Positions 34,162-46,200 of a stretch of DNA of 64,000 bases are shown in pieces; within the stretch, counting starts at the first letter, position 1, and each line of letters opens with the position of its first letter. The notes under the pieces were generated by a model. That model saw nothing but the letters and a program-made list of their open reading frames with translations, ran no database searches and was not told the DNA's origin. Both the position numbers and the translations under genes were made by a program. The stretch spans positions 62,001-126,000 of the forward strand of contig NZ_BBXD01000024.1 of the NCBI RefSeq assembly GCF_001570545.1, read 5' to 3'. This stretch comes from Herbidospora mongoliensis (lineage in GTDB: Bacteria; Actinomycetota; Actinomycetes; Streptosporangiales; Streptosporangiaceae).

Positions 34162-34343
34162 CATTTCGGCCTGCGGGCGGCGGCCAGGTGGCCGGGCGGT
34201 GAACTGGGGTTTTTCCCGAACGTGTCCTGAGCGCGTTCACACGAAGACACGTGGCCCTGGTAGTCAAAGCCTGATATTTCAGGATTTTGTCAGCGATGTG
34301 AGAGTCCTTCTTGACAAGGTTCACAATCCCTCAAGGAGCTCCC

Positions 34344-34964
34344 GTGCGGCGTGCCCTGTCCTTAGGCCTGGCCTCCATCGCCACCCTCGCCCTGCTCGCC
34401 ACCCCCGCCTCCGCAGCCGTCCCCGGCATCCCCTCCTACGCCACCGCCGTCAGCCAGCTCAACGCGCTGACCGTGGCCAACGAGGCCAACTCCGGCTCCT
34501 ACAACCGGGACCTGTTCCCGCACTGGAGCACCGTCTCCGGGGCGTGCAACACCCGGGAGCAGGTGCTCAAGCGCGACGGCACCGGTGTCGTCGTCAACTC
34601 CTCCTGCGCCGCGACCTCCGGCAGCTGGTACTCGCCCTACGACGGCGCCACCTGGACCAACGCGGCCGACGTCGACATCGACCACATGGTCCCGCTGTCG
34701 GAGGCCTGGAAGTCGGGCGCGAACGCCTGGACCACCGCCCGCCGTGAGCAGTTCGCCAACGACCTGTCCGCGCCGCAGCTCTGGGCCGTGACCGACAACG
34801 TGAACCAGTCGAAGGGCGACAAGGACCCGGCGGCGTGGAAGCCGTCCAGGACCGCCATCTACTGCAACTACGCCAAGTCCTGGATCACCGTGAAGTACAA
34901 GTACTCCCTGAAGCTCCAGGCGTCGGAGAAGACGGCCCTGAACTCGATGCTCGGCTACTGCTAG
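34344..34964 (+). CDS. Secreted HNH-family nuclease (DUF1524-like)
   Basis: GTG 34344 with AAGGAG 5 nt upstream. The signal peptide (ALSLGLASIATLALLATPASAA) is followed by a 170-aa domain with DVDIDHMVPLSEAWKSGA, the HNH core of the actinobacterial secreted nuclease family, and the later NVNQSKGDKDPAAWKPSR. Four cysteines (NTRE-preceding Cys, SSCAA, YCNY, GYC) suggest disulfides. It probably degrades extracellular DNA. It is convergent with the NRPS genes, with 4 bp of overlap at the stops. Confidence 0.92.
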   Translation: MRRALSLGLASIATLALLATPASAAVPGIPSYATAVSQLNALTVANEANSGSYNRDLFPHWSTVSGACNTREQVLKRDGTGVVVNSSCAATSGSWYSPYDGATWTNAADVDIDHMVPLSEAWKSGANAWTTARREQFANDLSAPQLWAVTDNVNQSKGDKDPAAWKPSRTAIYCNYAKSWITVKYKYSLKLQASEKTALNSMLGYC

Positions 34965-37900
34965 GACCTGACCGCGAGGGGGCCGGTCCGACCGGCTCCC
35001 TTCAGCATCTCCTGGCCGATCAGGTCGTCCGGGAGCGCGTCGGGGACCTGGTCGTCGAAGTACCACAGGCCCTTGATGAACCGGGCCACCAGGACCGCCG
35101 AGGCCATGACGAGCGCGAACAGCACGTACATCAGCGCGATCCCGCGACCCTCGCCGGTGCCGATGACGAGCCCGATCGAACCGGCCAGCAGCCCGCCCTC
35201 CGCCATCAGCGGCTCGAAGAGGGCGGTGCCGTAGGGCGCGACCAGGCCGTAGCCGATGGGCAGGGTGGAGAACGCGATCAGCTGGTTCAGCGCGAAGACC
35301 CGGCCGTGGAACCGCTGCGGGACCTTGACCTGGATGATCGTGTTGTAGATCCCGTTGAGCACGGTCAGCGAGAAGAACATCCCGAACACCCCGGCGGCGA
35401 TCACGACGAGGCTCTCGTGCGCCCCCACCACGACGGCGCCCGCCGACAGCGACACGGTGGCCCAGAGCTGACCCCGCAGCCGCAGACGGCGCGGCCCTCC
35501 CCAGATGGTCATGAGCAGACCGCCGAGGAAGATGCCCAGGCCGCCCGCGAAGGTGACCCGGCCGACGTCCGGCAGCTCCGCGAAGCTCAGCACGAGCGGC
35601 GAGATGAGCAGGAACAGCGGCGACATGAACAGGTTCACCACGGCGAAGAAGAGCAGCATGCGGCGGATGCCGTGGTTGCCCCAGGTGTACCTGAAGCCCT
35701 GGACCATCTCGGTGAGCAGCGGCTCGCGGCGGCGCCAGGCCATCGTCTTCGGGAACTTGACCAGCAGCACCGTCGTGATCGCGACGCCGTAGCTGACGAC
35801 GTCGATGACGAGGATGCCCTCAAGACCGATCAGGGCCATCAGGCCCGCCGCCGCGAGCGGGACGATGAGATGCGCGACACCGTTGACCAGGCCCATCATC
35901 CCGTTGGCATGACCCAGGAAGCGTTTCGGCACGATCTGCGGGATCGCCGCCGCGTAGGCGATCCGCTGGAAGGTCAGCGCCACCGAGAGCGTGACGAGCA
36001 GCGGATAGACGTGCCAGATCTCCAGGCCGCCGGTCCAGGCCAGCACCCCGAGCACGAGCTGGGAGCCGCCGGCCGCGACGTCGCCGAACAGGATGACCTT
36101 GCGGCGGTCGAAGCGGTCGGTGATGGTGCCCGCGAGCGGGGCGACGATCATGCCGGGCACGAGGGCCAGCACCGAGAACAGCGCGAAGTTGGCCAGTGAG
36201 CCGGTGGTCATGTAGATCCACAGCGGCAGGGCGAACTCGGTCAGCGCCGAACCGATGATGGAGACGAGCTGGCCCGCCGACAGCGCGGCGAACCGCTTCA
36301 TGCTCGGCTCGGGCCCGGCCTTGACCGGCTTGCCGTCGTGGGAGACGTCCTGGAGCCACCACGACTCGTCGCCGGTGCGGCGTTCCAGGGTTTCGGCCAC
36401 GCCGTTTTCGATCGCGGCGTGGGTGCGGGTGACGATGGTCGCCAGTTCGTCCGCGCGGTACTTCACGAAGTAGTGCGCGGCCTCGTCGAGGACCACGCAG
36501 GCCGTCGTCTCGGCCACGACGTGCCATTCGCGGAACCGCTCCTGGTAGAACTCCATCGCCGGGTCGCGCTCGCCGACGACCGCGATGACCGGGGCCTTCA
36601 TGGGCGGCGGGGCCTGTTCGAAGACCTCGGTGAAATATTGCTCGGCGTCGCGGGTGCCGCTTCTGCGGTTGGCGACGATGAGCTTCAGTTCCTCCTGGTC
36701 GAACTCGGCGACGTCGAGTCCGGCGGCGGAGAGTGCGTTGATGCGGCCCTGGTCGCCGCCGGCCTCGTCCAGCCAGGTGCCGACCTTCGACAGGACGCCC
36801 TTGGGCCTGGCGAAGGGGAACACGCCGCCCAGGTAGACGGCCTCGGGGGCGCGTCCGGCCGCTTCGAGATGGCGGGCGGCCTGAATGGAGATCGTGGCGC
36901 CGAGGCCGCAGTGGCCGTACAGCACGATCGGGCCGGTGACCTTGGCGAGGATCTCCTCGGCGTAGTCGCGGGCGACCTCGTCCAGGGGGCGCGGCTCTTC
37001 GCCGAGTTCGTTGCCCGGTACGGCCAGCGAGAACAGGGCCCAGTCGTCCGGCAGGGCGTCGGCGAGGGGTTTGTAGATGACGGCGCTGCCACCGCCGTAG
37101 GGGGCGCAGACCACCGAGGCTCTGACCTTGCGCGTTGGGGTGAGGCGGTGGAGCAGTCCTCCGGATGTCTTCTCCGTCGACGGGTCGATGAGTCTGGCCA
37201 GGTCACGGACTGTGGGGTGCTTGAAGAGGTCGAGCAGGGTCGCCACGTGGCCCGCTTTGCGCAGCCGTGCCACGACCTGCATCGCCAGCAGCGAGTGGCC
37301 GCCGAGGTCGAAGAAGTCGTCGGTGACACTGACTCGTTCCAGACCCAGAACAGCGGCCCAGATTCCCGCTACCAGCTCTTCCAGCTCCGTCGCCGGGTCG
37401 GTGAACTCGGCTGTCGGTTCCAGCACGGTCGCCGGGTCGGGGAGGGCGCTTCTGTCGACCTTGCCGTGGGATTTCAGCGGGAGGCGGTCGAGCCAGACGT
37501 ACCGAGCGGGAACCATGTAGTCGGGCAGGCGGTCCTTGAGCCAACTCCGCAGCTCGGCGGTGTCCCCCGCGCCGACCAGATAGGCCACGAGACGCTGGTC
37601 CTTGAGTTCGACCACCGCCTGGGCGATGCCCTCGTAGGTGCCGAGGAGGGTTTCGATCTCGCCCAGTTCGACGCGGTAGCCCCGGACCTTGACCTGGAGG
37701 TCGCGGCGGCCGAGGAACTGGAGTTCGCCCGACTCCAGCCATCGTCCCAGGTCACCGGTTCGGTAGAGGCGGGCTCCCGGAGGGCCGTACCGATCGGGGA
37801 CGAACTTCTCGGCGGTCAGCGCGGGGCGCCCGAGGTAGCCGCGGGCCAGGCGCGCGCCGCCGAGGTGGATCTCCCCCGGCATGCCGATCGGGACCGGGGT

Positions 37901-40261
37901 GCCGTCGGCGTCGAGCAGGCGGACCGTCGCGCCGGGGAGCGGCCGGCCGATGGGCAGCAGGCCGCGTTCCGTGCCGACCTCGTGGGTGGTGACGCCGACG
38001 GTGGCCTCGGTGGGGCCGTAGTGGTTGACGACCCGGACGCGCGTGGCCAGGTCCGAAGCCCACTCCGCCGGGGCGGCCTCGCCGCCGAGGATGAGGAGCT
38101 TGCGGGGCAGCAGTTCGGCGGGGTCGGCCTCGGCCAGCAGCGCGGCCAGGTGGGAGGGGGTGATCTTGAGGTAGTCCGCCGGATAGATCCGGAAATATGC
38201 CGTCAGGTCGGGTGCGGCGGTCTTCGGGGGCAGCAGGTGCAGGCAGCCTCCCGTCATCAGCGACAGGTAGAAGACGGTGATGCCGAAGTCGAAGGCCAGC
38301 GACTGGAGCAGCGCGAACTCCGAGTCGGGCTCGACCGCGAACCGCTCGTGCACCCCGGCCAGGTAGACCAGCACCTCCCGGTGCTGCACCGCGACGCCCT
38401 TCGGGCGGCCGGTCGTCCCGGACGTGTAGATGACATAGGCCAGGTCATCGGGGGTGACATCGGTCTGCGGGGCGGTGTCCTGAACGCCGCCGTCGAGATA
38501 GACACCGGTGACCCGGTCGGGCTTCAGCTCGGGGGTGGTCACCGCGAGGGCGATCCCGGCATCCTCGATCATGTACGCCATCCGCGCCGCCGGCAGCTCC
38601 GGATCCACCGGCACATAGGCGGCCCCCGACTTCAGCACCCCCAGGATCGCCACCGCCAGGTCGACCGACTGCTCCAGGCAGACGGCGACCCGGTCACCGG
38701 GCCGCACGCCGTGCTCGATGAGCCGCCGGGCCAGGTGGTTGGCCTGCTGGTCGAGCTCCCGGTAGGTGAGGGTGTCGTCCCCGAACACCACGGCGGCGGC
38801 GTCGGAGACCCTGACGACCTCGTGCAGCAGCGTGGCCGTCATCGGCTGCGGCGTCGTCGACTCCCCGAAGGCCAGCACCTTCGCGGCCTCGCCGGCGGGC
38901 AGCAGGCCGAGCGTGGAGATGGGCGCCGACGGGTCGGCCACGATCGAGCGCAGCAGCGTCTGGAACGACGCCGCCAGCCTCTCGATCGTGGACGGCTCGA
39001 ACAGGTCGGTGCAGTAGATGAACGACGCGCCCATCCCGTCGGGACCCTCGAAGAGGTAGAGCGCCAGGTCGAACCTGACCGCGGTCACGTCGGCCACGAA
39101 TCCGGTGACCTTGATGACGTCGGCCCCGGCCGGGCCGGTCTGGTAGTTCTGCAGCGCGAACAGCACCTGGAAGATGGGCGTCCTGCTGACGTCGCGTTCG
39201 ACGTTGAGCTCGTTGACGAGCTGGTCGAACGGCAGCTCCTGGTGCGAGAAGGCGTCGAGGGCGCCGTCCTTCACCCGGTCGAGCAGGTCGGTGAACGAGG
39301 GATCTCCGCCGAGGTCGGCCCGCATCGGGAGGGTGTTGACGAACATCCCCACCAGCCCGTCGAGCTCGGGCTGCCCGCGCCCGCTGACGGGGGTGCCGAC
39401 GGCGAAGTCGTCCTGCCCCGACCAGCGGCCCAGCAGCACCTCGAGAGCCGCCAGGAAGATCATGTACGGCGTCGCCCCGCGCGCGTTCCCCAATTCGGTC
39501 AGCGCGGCCACGAGTTCCCCGTCGAGCTGGAAACCGTGCCCGGACCCGTTGGCGCTCTGCTCCGACGGCCTGGGCAGGTCGGTGGGCAGATCGAGCGGCG
39601 GCACGTCGGCGAGCCGGTCGCGCCAGTAGTCGACGTCGGCCTGGAAGACCCGGCCGCGCTGCCAGAGGGCGTAGTCGCCGTACTGGACCGGCAGCGGCGC
39701 GAGTTCCCGTCCGGCGACCCGGCTGAGGATGTCGCCGAGCAGCACGTCGCCCGACCATCCATCGGTGACGGCGTGGTGGGCGGCGAGCTGGAGCACGTGC
39801 TGGTCCGGGGCGAGCCTGACGAGCGTGGCCCGCAGCAGCGGCCCGGTGGCCAGGTCGAACGGCCGGGCCAGCTCGGCCGAGATCAGCCGCCGGGCCTCCT
39901 GCGGGCTGTCCGCCTCGCGCACGGTCAGGTCGATCGAGGGCTCGTCGTCGATGACGAGTTCCGGCAGCCCGTCGTCAGTGGTGGTGAAGCGGGTGCGCAG
40001 GGTCTCGTGCCGGACGGTGACCTCGCGCAGGGCGTCGCCGATCTGGCCGGCGGTGAGGTCGCCCTCCAGCCAGACCGCGAACGGGACCGTGTAGGCGGTG
40101 GTCCCGGGCCGGTACTGCTCCAGGAACCACAGGCGTTCCTGCGCGTGCGACAGCGGCGGGACGACCCCCGGTTCGCGCGGGGTGATGACGGCCTTGGCGG
40201 TGCGGCGGCGCAGCCGCTGCTGGATGAGGGCCCGCTTGGCTGCGGAGAGGTCCTGGGTCAT
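34961..40261 (-). CDS. NRPS terminal module C-A-T-TE fused to an MFS exporter, 1766 aa
   Basis: Domain order: condensation (1-440, intact HHAVTDG at 162), adenylation (about 480-960, YTSGTTGRPKG at 620), carrier (LGGHSLL at 987), thioesterase (about 1040-1270) and a 12-helix MFS transporter (about 1315-1745). By-eye alignment to GrsA gives the pocket DFTKIGHVGK, nearest to the Asp code DLTKVGHIGK. The thioesterase nucleophile elbow is GHCGLG, so Cys replaces Ser. The Asp (VGERDP) and His (EAAHYF) candidates are present. The exporter follows a Gly/Lys linker and is in the same reading frame. ATGA overlap with the upstream NRPS couples translation. Confidence 0.93.
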   Translation of the reverse strand: MTQDLSAAKRALIQQRLRRRTAKAVITPREPGVVPPLSHAQERLWFLEQYRPGTTAYTVPFAVWLEGDLTAGQIGDALREVTVRHETLRTRFTTTDDGLPELVIDDEPSIDLTVREADSPQEARRLISAELARPFDLATGPLLRATLVRLAPDQHVLQLAAHHAVTDGWSGDVLLGDILSRVAGRELAPLPVQYGDYALWQRGRVFQADVDYWRDRLADVPPLDLPTDLPRPSEQSANGSGHGFQLDGELVAALTELGNARGATPYMIFLAALEVLLGRWSGQDDFAVGTPVSGRGQPELDGLVGMFVNTLPMRADLGGDPSFTDLLDRVKDGALDAFSHQELPFDQLVNELNVERDVSRTPIFQVLFALQNYQTGPAGADVIKVTGFVADVTAVRFDLALYLFEGPDGMGASFIYCTDLFEPSTIERLAASFQTLLRSIVADPSAPISTLGLLPAGEAAKVLAFGESTTPQPMTATLLHEVVRVSDAAAVVFGDDTLTYRELDQQANHLARRLIEHGVRPGDRVAVCLEQSVDLAVAILGVLKSGAAYVPVDPELPAARMAYMIEDAGIALAVTTPELKPDRVTGVYLDGGVQDTAPQTDVTPDDLAYVIYTSGTTGRPKGVAVQHREVLVYLAGVHERFAVEPDSEFALLQSLAFDFGITVFYLSLMTGGCLHLLPPKTAAPDLTAYFRIYPADYLKITPSHLAALLAEADPAELLPRKLLILGGEAAPAEWASDLATRVRVVNHYGPTEATVGVTTHEVGTERGLLPIGRPLPGATVRLLDADGTPVPIGMPGEIHLGGARLARGYLGRPALTAEKFVPDRYGPPGARLYRTGDLGRWLESGELQFLGRRDLQVKVRGYRVELGEIETLLGTYEGIAQAVVELKDQRLVAYLVGAGDTAELRSWLKDRLPDYMVPARYVWLDRLPLKSHGKVDRSALPDPATVLEPTAEFTDPATELEELVAGIWAAVLGLERVSVTDDFFDLGGHSLLAMQVVARLRKAGHVATLLDLFKHPTVRDLARLIDPSTEKTSGGLLHRLTPTRKVRASVVCAPYGGGSAVIYKPLADALPDDWALFSLAVPGNELGEEPRPLDEVARDYAEEILAKVTGPIVLYGHCGLGATISIQAARHLEAAGRAPEAVYLGGVFPFARPKGVLSKVGTWLDEAGGDQGRINALSAAGLDVAEFDQEELKLIVANRRSGTRDAEQYFTEVFEQAPPPMKAPVIAVVGERDPAMEFYQERFREWHVVAETTACVVLDEAAHYFVKYRADELATIVTRTHAAIENGVAETLERRTGDESWWLQDVSHDGKPVKAGPEPSMKRFAALSAGQLVSIIGSALTEFALPLWIYMTTGSLANFALFSVLALVPGMIVAPLAGTITDRFDRRKVILFGDVAAGGSQLVLGVLAWTGGLEIWHVYPLLVTLSVALTFQRIAYAAAIPQIVPKRFLGHANGMMGLVNGVAHLIVPLAAAGLMALIGLEGILVIDVVSYGVAITTVLLVKFPKTMAWRRREPLLTEMVQGFRYTWGNHGIRRMLLFFAVVNLFMSPLFLLISPLVLSFAELPDVGRVTFAGGLGIFLGGLLMTIWGGPRRLRLRGQLWATVSLSAGAVVVGAHESLVVIAAGVFGMFFSLTVLNGIYNTIIQVKVPQRFHGRVFALNQLIAFSTLPIGYGLVAPYGTALFEPLMAEGGLLAGSIGLVIGTGEGRGIALMYVLFALVMASAVLVARFIKGLWYFDDQVPDALPDDLIGQEMLKGAGRTGPLAVRS

Positions 40262-43200
40262 GACTCCTCCATCAGGGCCAGCGCCTCGTCGTCGGACAGT
40301 TCGTCGAACTCGGCCAGCAGCAACTCCTCGACCGCCTGGCCCAGCGCCTCGACGGTGGAGTGGGTGAACAGGGTTCTGATCGGCACCACGACGCCGATCG
40401 TGGCGTCCAGCCGCGCCGCGACCCGGACCGCCAGCAGCGAGTGACCGCCGAGCTCGAAGAAGTCGTCGAACACCCCGATCCCCTCGATCCCCAGCACCTC
40501 ACTCCACACGTCGGCGACCAGCGCCTCCGCGTCGGACCTCGGCGCGACGAAGCTCTCCTGCCGCTGCGGTTCGGGTTCGGGCAGCGCGAGCCGGTCGAGC
40601 TTGCCGTTGGGGGTGAGCGGCAGCGCGTCCATCGAGACGTACACACTCGGCACGAAACTGGCCGGAAGCAGCGCGATCAGCTCTTCCCTGAGGGCGTTCG
40701 TCCTTCCCACCGTGTACGCGACCAGCACGTCCCCCTTGACCGCGACGGCCGCCCTGGTGACGCCGTCGAGGCTTTCCAGGACCGATTCGATCTCGCCGAG
40801 CTCGATCCGGTGACCGCGCAGCTTGACCTGGCCGTCGCCCCGGCCGAGGAACTCGAGCGTGCCGTCCCACGTCCAGCGGACCAGGTCACCGGTCCGGTAG
40901 ACCCCGTCGACGAACCGTTCGGCCGTCAGCTCGGGACGGTGCAGGTAGCCGTCGGCCAGCCCGAGCCCGCCGATGACGAGTTCGCCGGGGGCGCGGGGCG
41001 GGACGGGGTTGAGCCGGGCGTCGACGACCGCGACGGTCGTGTTGCCGATGGGCCGGCCGATCGATATCTCCCCCGGATCATCGGGGACCTCCCAGGCGGT
41101 CGACCAGATGGTGGTCTCGGTCGGGCCGTAGACGTTCACCAGCCTCCCGGTTCGCGCCCTGAGCTCCTTGGCCAGTCCGGGTGGCAGCGCCTCACCGCCG
41201 ACCAGTGCGGTGACCCGCGGAATGTCGCCCTCGAGCAGGACCCGCCAGCCTGACGGGGTGGCCTGGACGTGGGTGACCCCTGCGGAGGCGATCCGCTGCG
41301 CGAGCGCCTGTCCGTCGAGGGCGATGTCGGGATCGGCGATGACGACCCGGCCACCGGTGACGAGGGGCAGGTAGAGCTCAAGTCCCGAAATATCGAAGGA
41401 AAGCGACGTCAGCGCGAGCCAGACGTCGTCCGGGGTCGAGCCGAGCAGCTCGCGCATCGAGACGAGGAAGTTGAGCAGCGCCCGATGCGGAACGACAACG
41501 CCCTTCGGCTTGCCGGTGGAACCCGAGGTGTAGAGGACGTAGGCCGGATCGCCGGGCGCGGGTCCGCCCGTGATGGGCGCGCGCACGTCCGAGGAGGCGG
41601 CAGGGGCGTCGAGGCGGATGACGGGAAGGTCCCCGTTCCCCCACGGCTCCCGGTCGGCCAGCAGGACTTTGGGCCGCGCGTCCGCCAGCACGAAGGCGAT
41701 GCGCGCCTCCGGGTAGGCGGGGTCGAGGGGCAGGTAGGCAGCCCCCGCCTTCATCACCGCGAGCATCCCCGTCAGCGCCTGGGTGGAGCGTTCGGCGAGG
41801 ATCGCGACGACGTCGCCGCGCCCGACTCCCAGCGCGGCGAGTCTCCCGGCCAGTGCGTCGGCCGACGACAGCAGGTCCCGGTAGGTGAGGTCGTCCACCG
41901 CGATCCGGTCGCCGGGGGTGATCAGGTCGAGCAGGGTGCCTTCCGGGAGCGGGAGTTCCGGGCCGGAACCCCACTCGGACAGCGCCGCGTCGTCCTCGGG
42001 AGTGCGCATCGTGAGGGCCGACAGGGGGGCGGTGGGGTCGGCGGCGATCTCGTCCAGGCAGGAGACCAGGCGGGCGGCGAAGCGTTCGACGGTGGAGGTG
42101 TCGAAGAGGGCCAGGTCGTAGTCGAAGACGAGGTTCAGGCCCTCGGCGACCGGCCAGACCGTGAGGGTCAGGTCGAAGGCCGTCTTGATGGCTCCGGCGT
42201 CGTAGGGCTCGTACGACAGGTCGCCGAAGGTCTCCGGCAGGTTCCCCCCGGCGGTGTGGCTGTGCAGGATCAGCATGGTCTGGAAGAGCGCCGACTGGCC
42301 CAGGTCCCGCCGGACGCCCAAAACCGACTTGAGGCGTTCGACCGGGACGTCCTGGTGGGCCAGCGCGTCGACGAGCGTCGCCCAGGTGCGGCGCAACAGT
42401 TCGTCGAAGCCGGGGTCGCCGTGCAGGTCGGCGCGCAGGACCAGGGTGTGGGCCAGGTAGCCGATCACCGACTCCAGTTCGACGCGTTCCCGCGCCGCCG
42501 TGGGCGAGCCGACCGCGAAGTCGTGCTGGCCGGTGTGCCGGGACAGCACGGTCTGGTAGGCGGCCAGCAGCACCATGAACAGGGTCGTCCCGCTGTCGCG
42601 GCCGATGGATTCCAGCCGGGCGACCAGGTCGGCGGGCACCTGCACGCTGAGTTCGGCCCCGACCCGGGCGGCGTCGAGGGGCCGCGGGCGGTCGAGAGGG
42701 AGCTCCAGGGCGGGGACCCCGGACAGTTTCTCCTTCCAGTGCGCCAGCGCCGCCGCGCCCTCGTCGAGGGCCTCCCGGCGGAGCTGCCAGAGGGAGACGT
42801 CGCCGGCCTGCACCGGGAGCGGCGGGAGTTCTGCGCCCTCGTACAGGGCCGCGAGCTCGGTGATCATCACGTTGACCGAGTAGCCGTCGGCGACGATGTG
42901 GTGCATCGCGACGCAGATCACGTGGTCGTCGGGGCTGATCTGGATCAGGGTCGCCCGCACGGGAGGGGCCGCCGCCAGGTCGAACGGGGTGTTGACCAGT
43001 TCGGCGCAGAAGTCGCGGACGGCGTCCTCGGGCAGCGGCACCCACTCGATCACCCCGCCGCCGGGCGGGTCGATGACCAGCCGGGGCTGTCCGTCGTCGG
43101 CCGGGAAGCGGGTGCGCAGCGACTCGTGCCGGTCGACCAGGGCGCGGTAGGCGGCGGCGAACCGGGCCGGGTCGAGGGGGCCGTGGAGGCGGCGGGCCAG

Positions 43201-46200
43201 GTACATGTTGCTGGAGGCGTCGCCGGGGTCGAAGTGGTCCATGAACCACAGGCGTTCCTGCGCCGCCGAGAGCGGCACCGGGGTGCCGGGTTCGCGGGGT
43301 TCCAGCGGCACCACGCCGGGGTCGGCCCCGATGGCGGCGGCCAGCCCGGCGACGGTCGGGTGGGCGAACAGGGTCCTGACCGGGACCGGCACGCCGAACG
43401 CCTTCGTGAGCAGCGCCGCCGCGCGCGGGGCGAGCAGCGACCGGCCGCCGAGGGCGAAGAAGTCGTCGTCGGCGCCGACGTCGTCCACCCCGACGACCTG
43501 GCCGAAGACCCGGGCGATGCGGCGTTCGGCGGGGGTCTCGGGGGCCCGGTGCGTACGGGTCACCGGGACGGCCTCCACCCTCGTCGAGGCGGTGAGACCT
43601 TCGGCGCGCCAGGCCGCGCCGCCGAGGGTCACCCCGGGGAACAGCAGGTCGGAGAGGGGCCGGTCGGGGGCGTCGGCCACGGTGGCCAGCAGGCCGGTGA
43701 GGCGGGCGGCCAGCGCCTCGACGCGGGCGGCGTCGAACAGGGTCGCGTCGTAGGTGAGGTCGAGGGTCAGGCCGTCGCCGGAGCGCCAGGCGTCGACCGT
43801 GAGGTCGTGGCGGGCCGGGACGTGGTCGAGGGGGAAGACGCCGGCCGGCCGGTCGTCCAGGGTGAGCACGGTCTGGTAGAGCGGGGTCTGGCCGAGGTCG
43901 CGGCCGAGGTCGAGTTCGGTGAGCAGGCGTTCGACCGGCACCTCCTCGTCGGCCATCGCGGCCAGCACGGTCGTCCGGGCCCTGGCCAGCAGGCCGGCGA
44001 ACGTGGGGTCGCCCGACAGGTCGGCGCGGAGCACCAGGACGTTGCCGAGACGGCCGAACACCGGTTCCAGCTCGACGCGGCCCCGGCCCGCGGTGGGCGC
44101 GCCCACGGCGAAGTCGTGCAGGCCCGTCTCGGCCGACAGCACGGCCTGGTAGGCGGCCAGGAGCACGGTGAACAGGGTCGTGCCCTGGCTCTGGGCGAGG
44201 GTTTCGAGCGGGGGGATCGGGAGCTCGGCGCGTACGACAGCGCCTCTCCTGGACGCGACGGCGGGGCGGGGGCGGTCGGCGGGCAGGTTGAGCACCGGCA
44301 GGCCGGCGAGCCGGTCGCGCCAGCGGGTGAGCGCGTCGGCGCCGAGACCGGCGGCCTCCCGGCCGCGCTGCCACGCCACCACGTCGCCGGGCTGAACCGT
44401 CAGGGGTTCCCGGTCGGCGGCGAGGTCCTCGGCGAGGACGTCGAGCGACCACTCGTCCCCGGCGATGCCGTGGAAGACCACGCAGAGCACGTGCTCGTCG
44501 GCCACCTTCACCAGCGCGGCCCGCACGGGCGCCGCGGCGGCCAGGTCGAAGGGGGCGTTGACCCGCGCCGACAGCAGCGCCCTGGCCTCATCCTCGTCGC
44601 GCGCGGTCAGGCGCTCCAGCGGGAGCGGGAAGCGCTCCTCGACGACCGCGACCGGACGGCCGTCGGCGTCGGGGAAACGGGTGCGCAGCGCCTCGTGCCG
44701 GTCGACCACCCTCTGCAGGGCGCGTTCCAGCGCCTCGGCGTCGAGACGGCCGGGCAGGCGGCGGGTCAGGTGCAGGTTCCAGGAGGCGTCGCCGGGGTCG
44801 AAGCGGTGCAGGAACCAGAGCCGCTCCTGCGCGGGCGACAGCAGCACCGGCGACCCGGCCGGGCGGAGCTCCAGCGGCACCGAGACCGTGTCCAGGCCGT
44901 CGAGGACCGCCGCCAGCGCCTCGACCGTGGGCGCGCCGAACAGCTCGCGGACGGGGATCTCCACCCCGAGCCGCCGGGTCAGCCGCGCGGTGACCTTGGT
45001 CGCCAGCAGGGAGTGCCCGCCGACGGCGAAGAAGTCGGCCTCCGCGCCGACCCTGTCGAGCCCGAGCACCTCGGCGAACGCCTCCGCGACGACGCGTTCG
45101 GTCGCGGTACGTGGTGCGATCTCCCCCGCCGTCTGGGCGGGCGCCGGGAGGGCCAGGCGGTCGACCTTGCCGTTGGGGGTGAGCGGCAGCGCGTCGAGGG
45201 GGATGACGATCGAGGGCACCATGTACGCGGGCAAACGCTCTCTCAGAGCGGCCAGAAGATCGCCGTGGTCACTCGTCGTGCCGACCACGTAGGCCACCAG
45301 GACCTCGCCGTGGACCGCCACGACCGCCTGGCGGACGCCGTCGAGCTCCTCCAGCACGCTTTCGATCTCGCCCAGCTCGATGCGGTGTCCCCGCAGTTTG
45401 ACCTGGGTGTCGGCGCGGCCGAGAAAGTCGAGCCCGCCGTCGGCGCGGCGGCGCACCAGGTCGCCGGTCCGGTAGAGGCGGTCGCCGTCGCCCGTGGGGA
45501 CGAACCGTTCGGCGGTCAGCTCGGGCCGGTTGAGGTAGCCGTCGGCGACGCCGAGACCGCCGATGTAGAGCTCGCCCTCGCCGACCGGCCGCATGTCGTC
45601 GTCGAGGACGTGGATGGTCGTGTTGGCGATCGGGGTGCCGATGCTGACATACGACGGATTCTTCGGGACTTCCCAGGCGGTCGACCAGATGGTCGTCTCG
45701 GTCGGGCCGTAGACGTTGATCAGCCGGGCGCAGCGGGCGGCGAGCCTGCGGGCCAGCGCGACCGGCAGGGCCTCGCCGCCGACCAGCCCGGTGACCTTTC
45801 CGGCGAACCCGGCGTCGAGGAGGACCCGCCAGCCCGATGGGGTCGCCTGGACGTGGGTCACGCCCTCCCGCTCGACGAGGTCGCGCAGGAGCGCGCCGTC
45901 GCGGGCGGTCTCGGCGTCGGCGACCACGATGCGTCCGCCGGTCACGAGGGGCAGGTAGAGCTCAAGCCCGGAGATGTCGAAGGAAAGCGAGGTGAGCGCG
46001 AGCCACACGTCGTCCTTGCCGGCCCCGAGGAGCTCCCGCATGGCCTGCAGGAAGTTGAGCAGGGCCCGATGCGAGATCACGACGCCCTTGGGCCGGCCGG
46101 TCGAGCCGGAGGTGTAGAGCACGTAGGCGCGGGCGCTCCGGCGGCCGAGCGCGTGGCCCGCGTCTTCGGCCGCGCCGTCGACGTCGACGATCGGCCCGGT

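Noticed and set aside
30868..34164. A 1098-aa minus-strand open frame across the GH48 and condensation-like genes
   Set aside because: It spans two good plus-strand genes and their terminator, with shadow-like composition and no recognisable domain.
34262..34290. CCTGA-TATT-TCAGG repeat with following T-rich bases as a terminator after the condensation-like gene
   Set aside because: The stem is only five perfect pairs and lies 100 bp downstream; it is as likely to be part of the promoter of the HNH nuclease gene.
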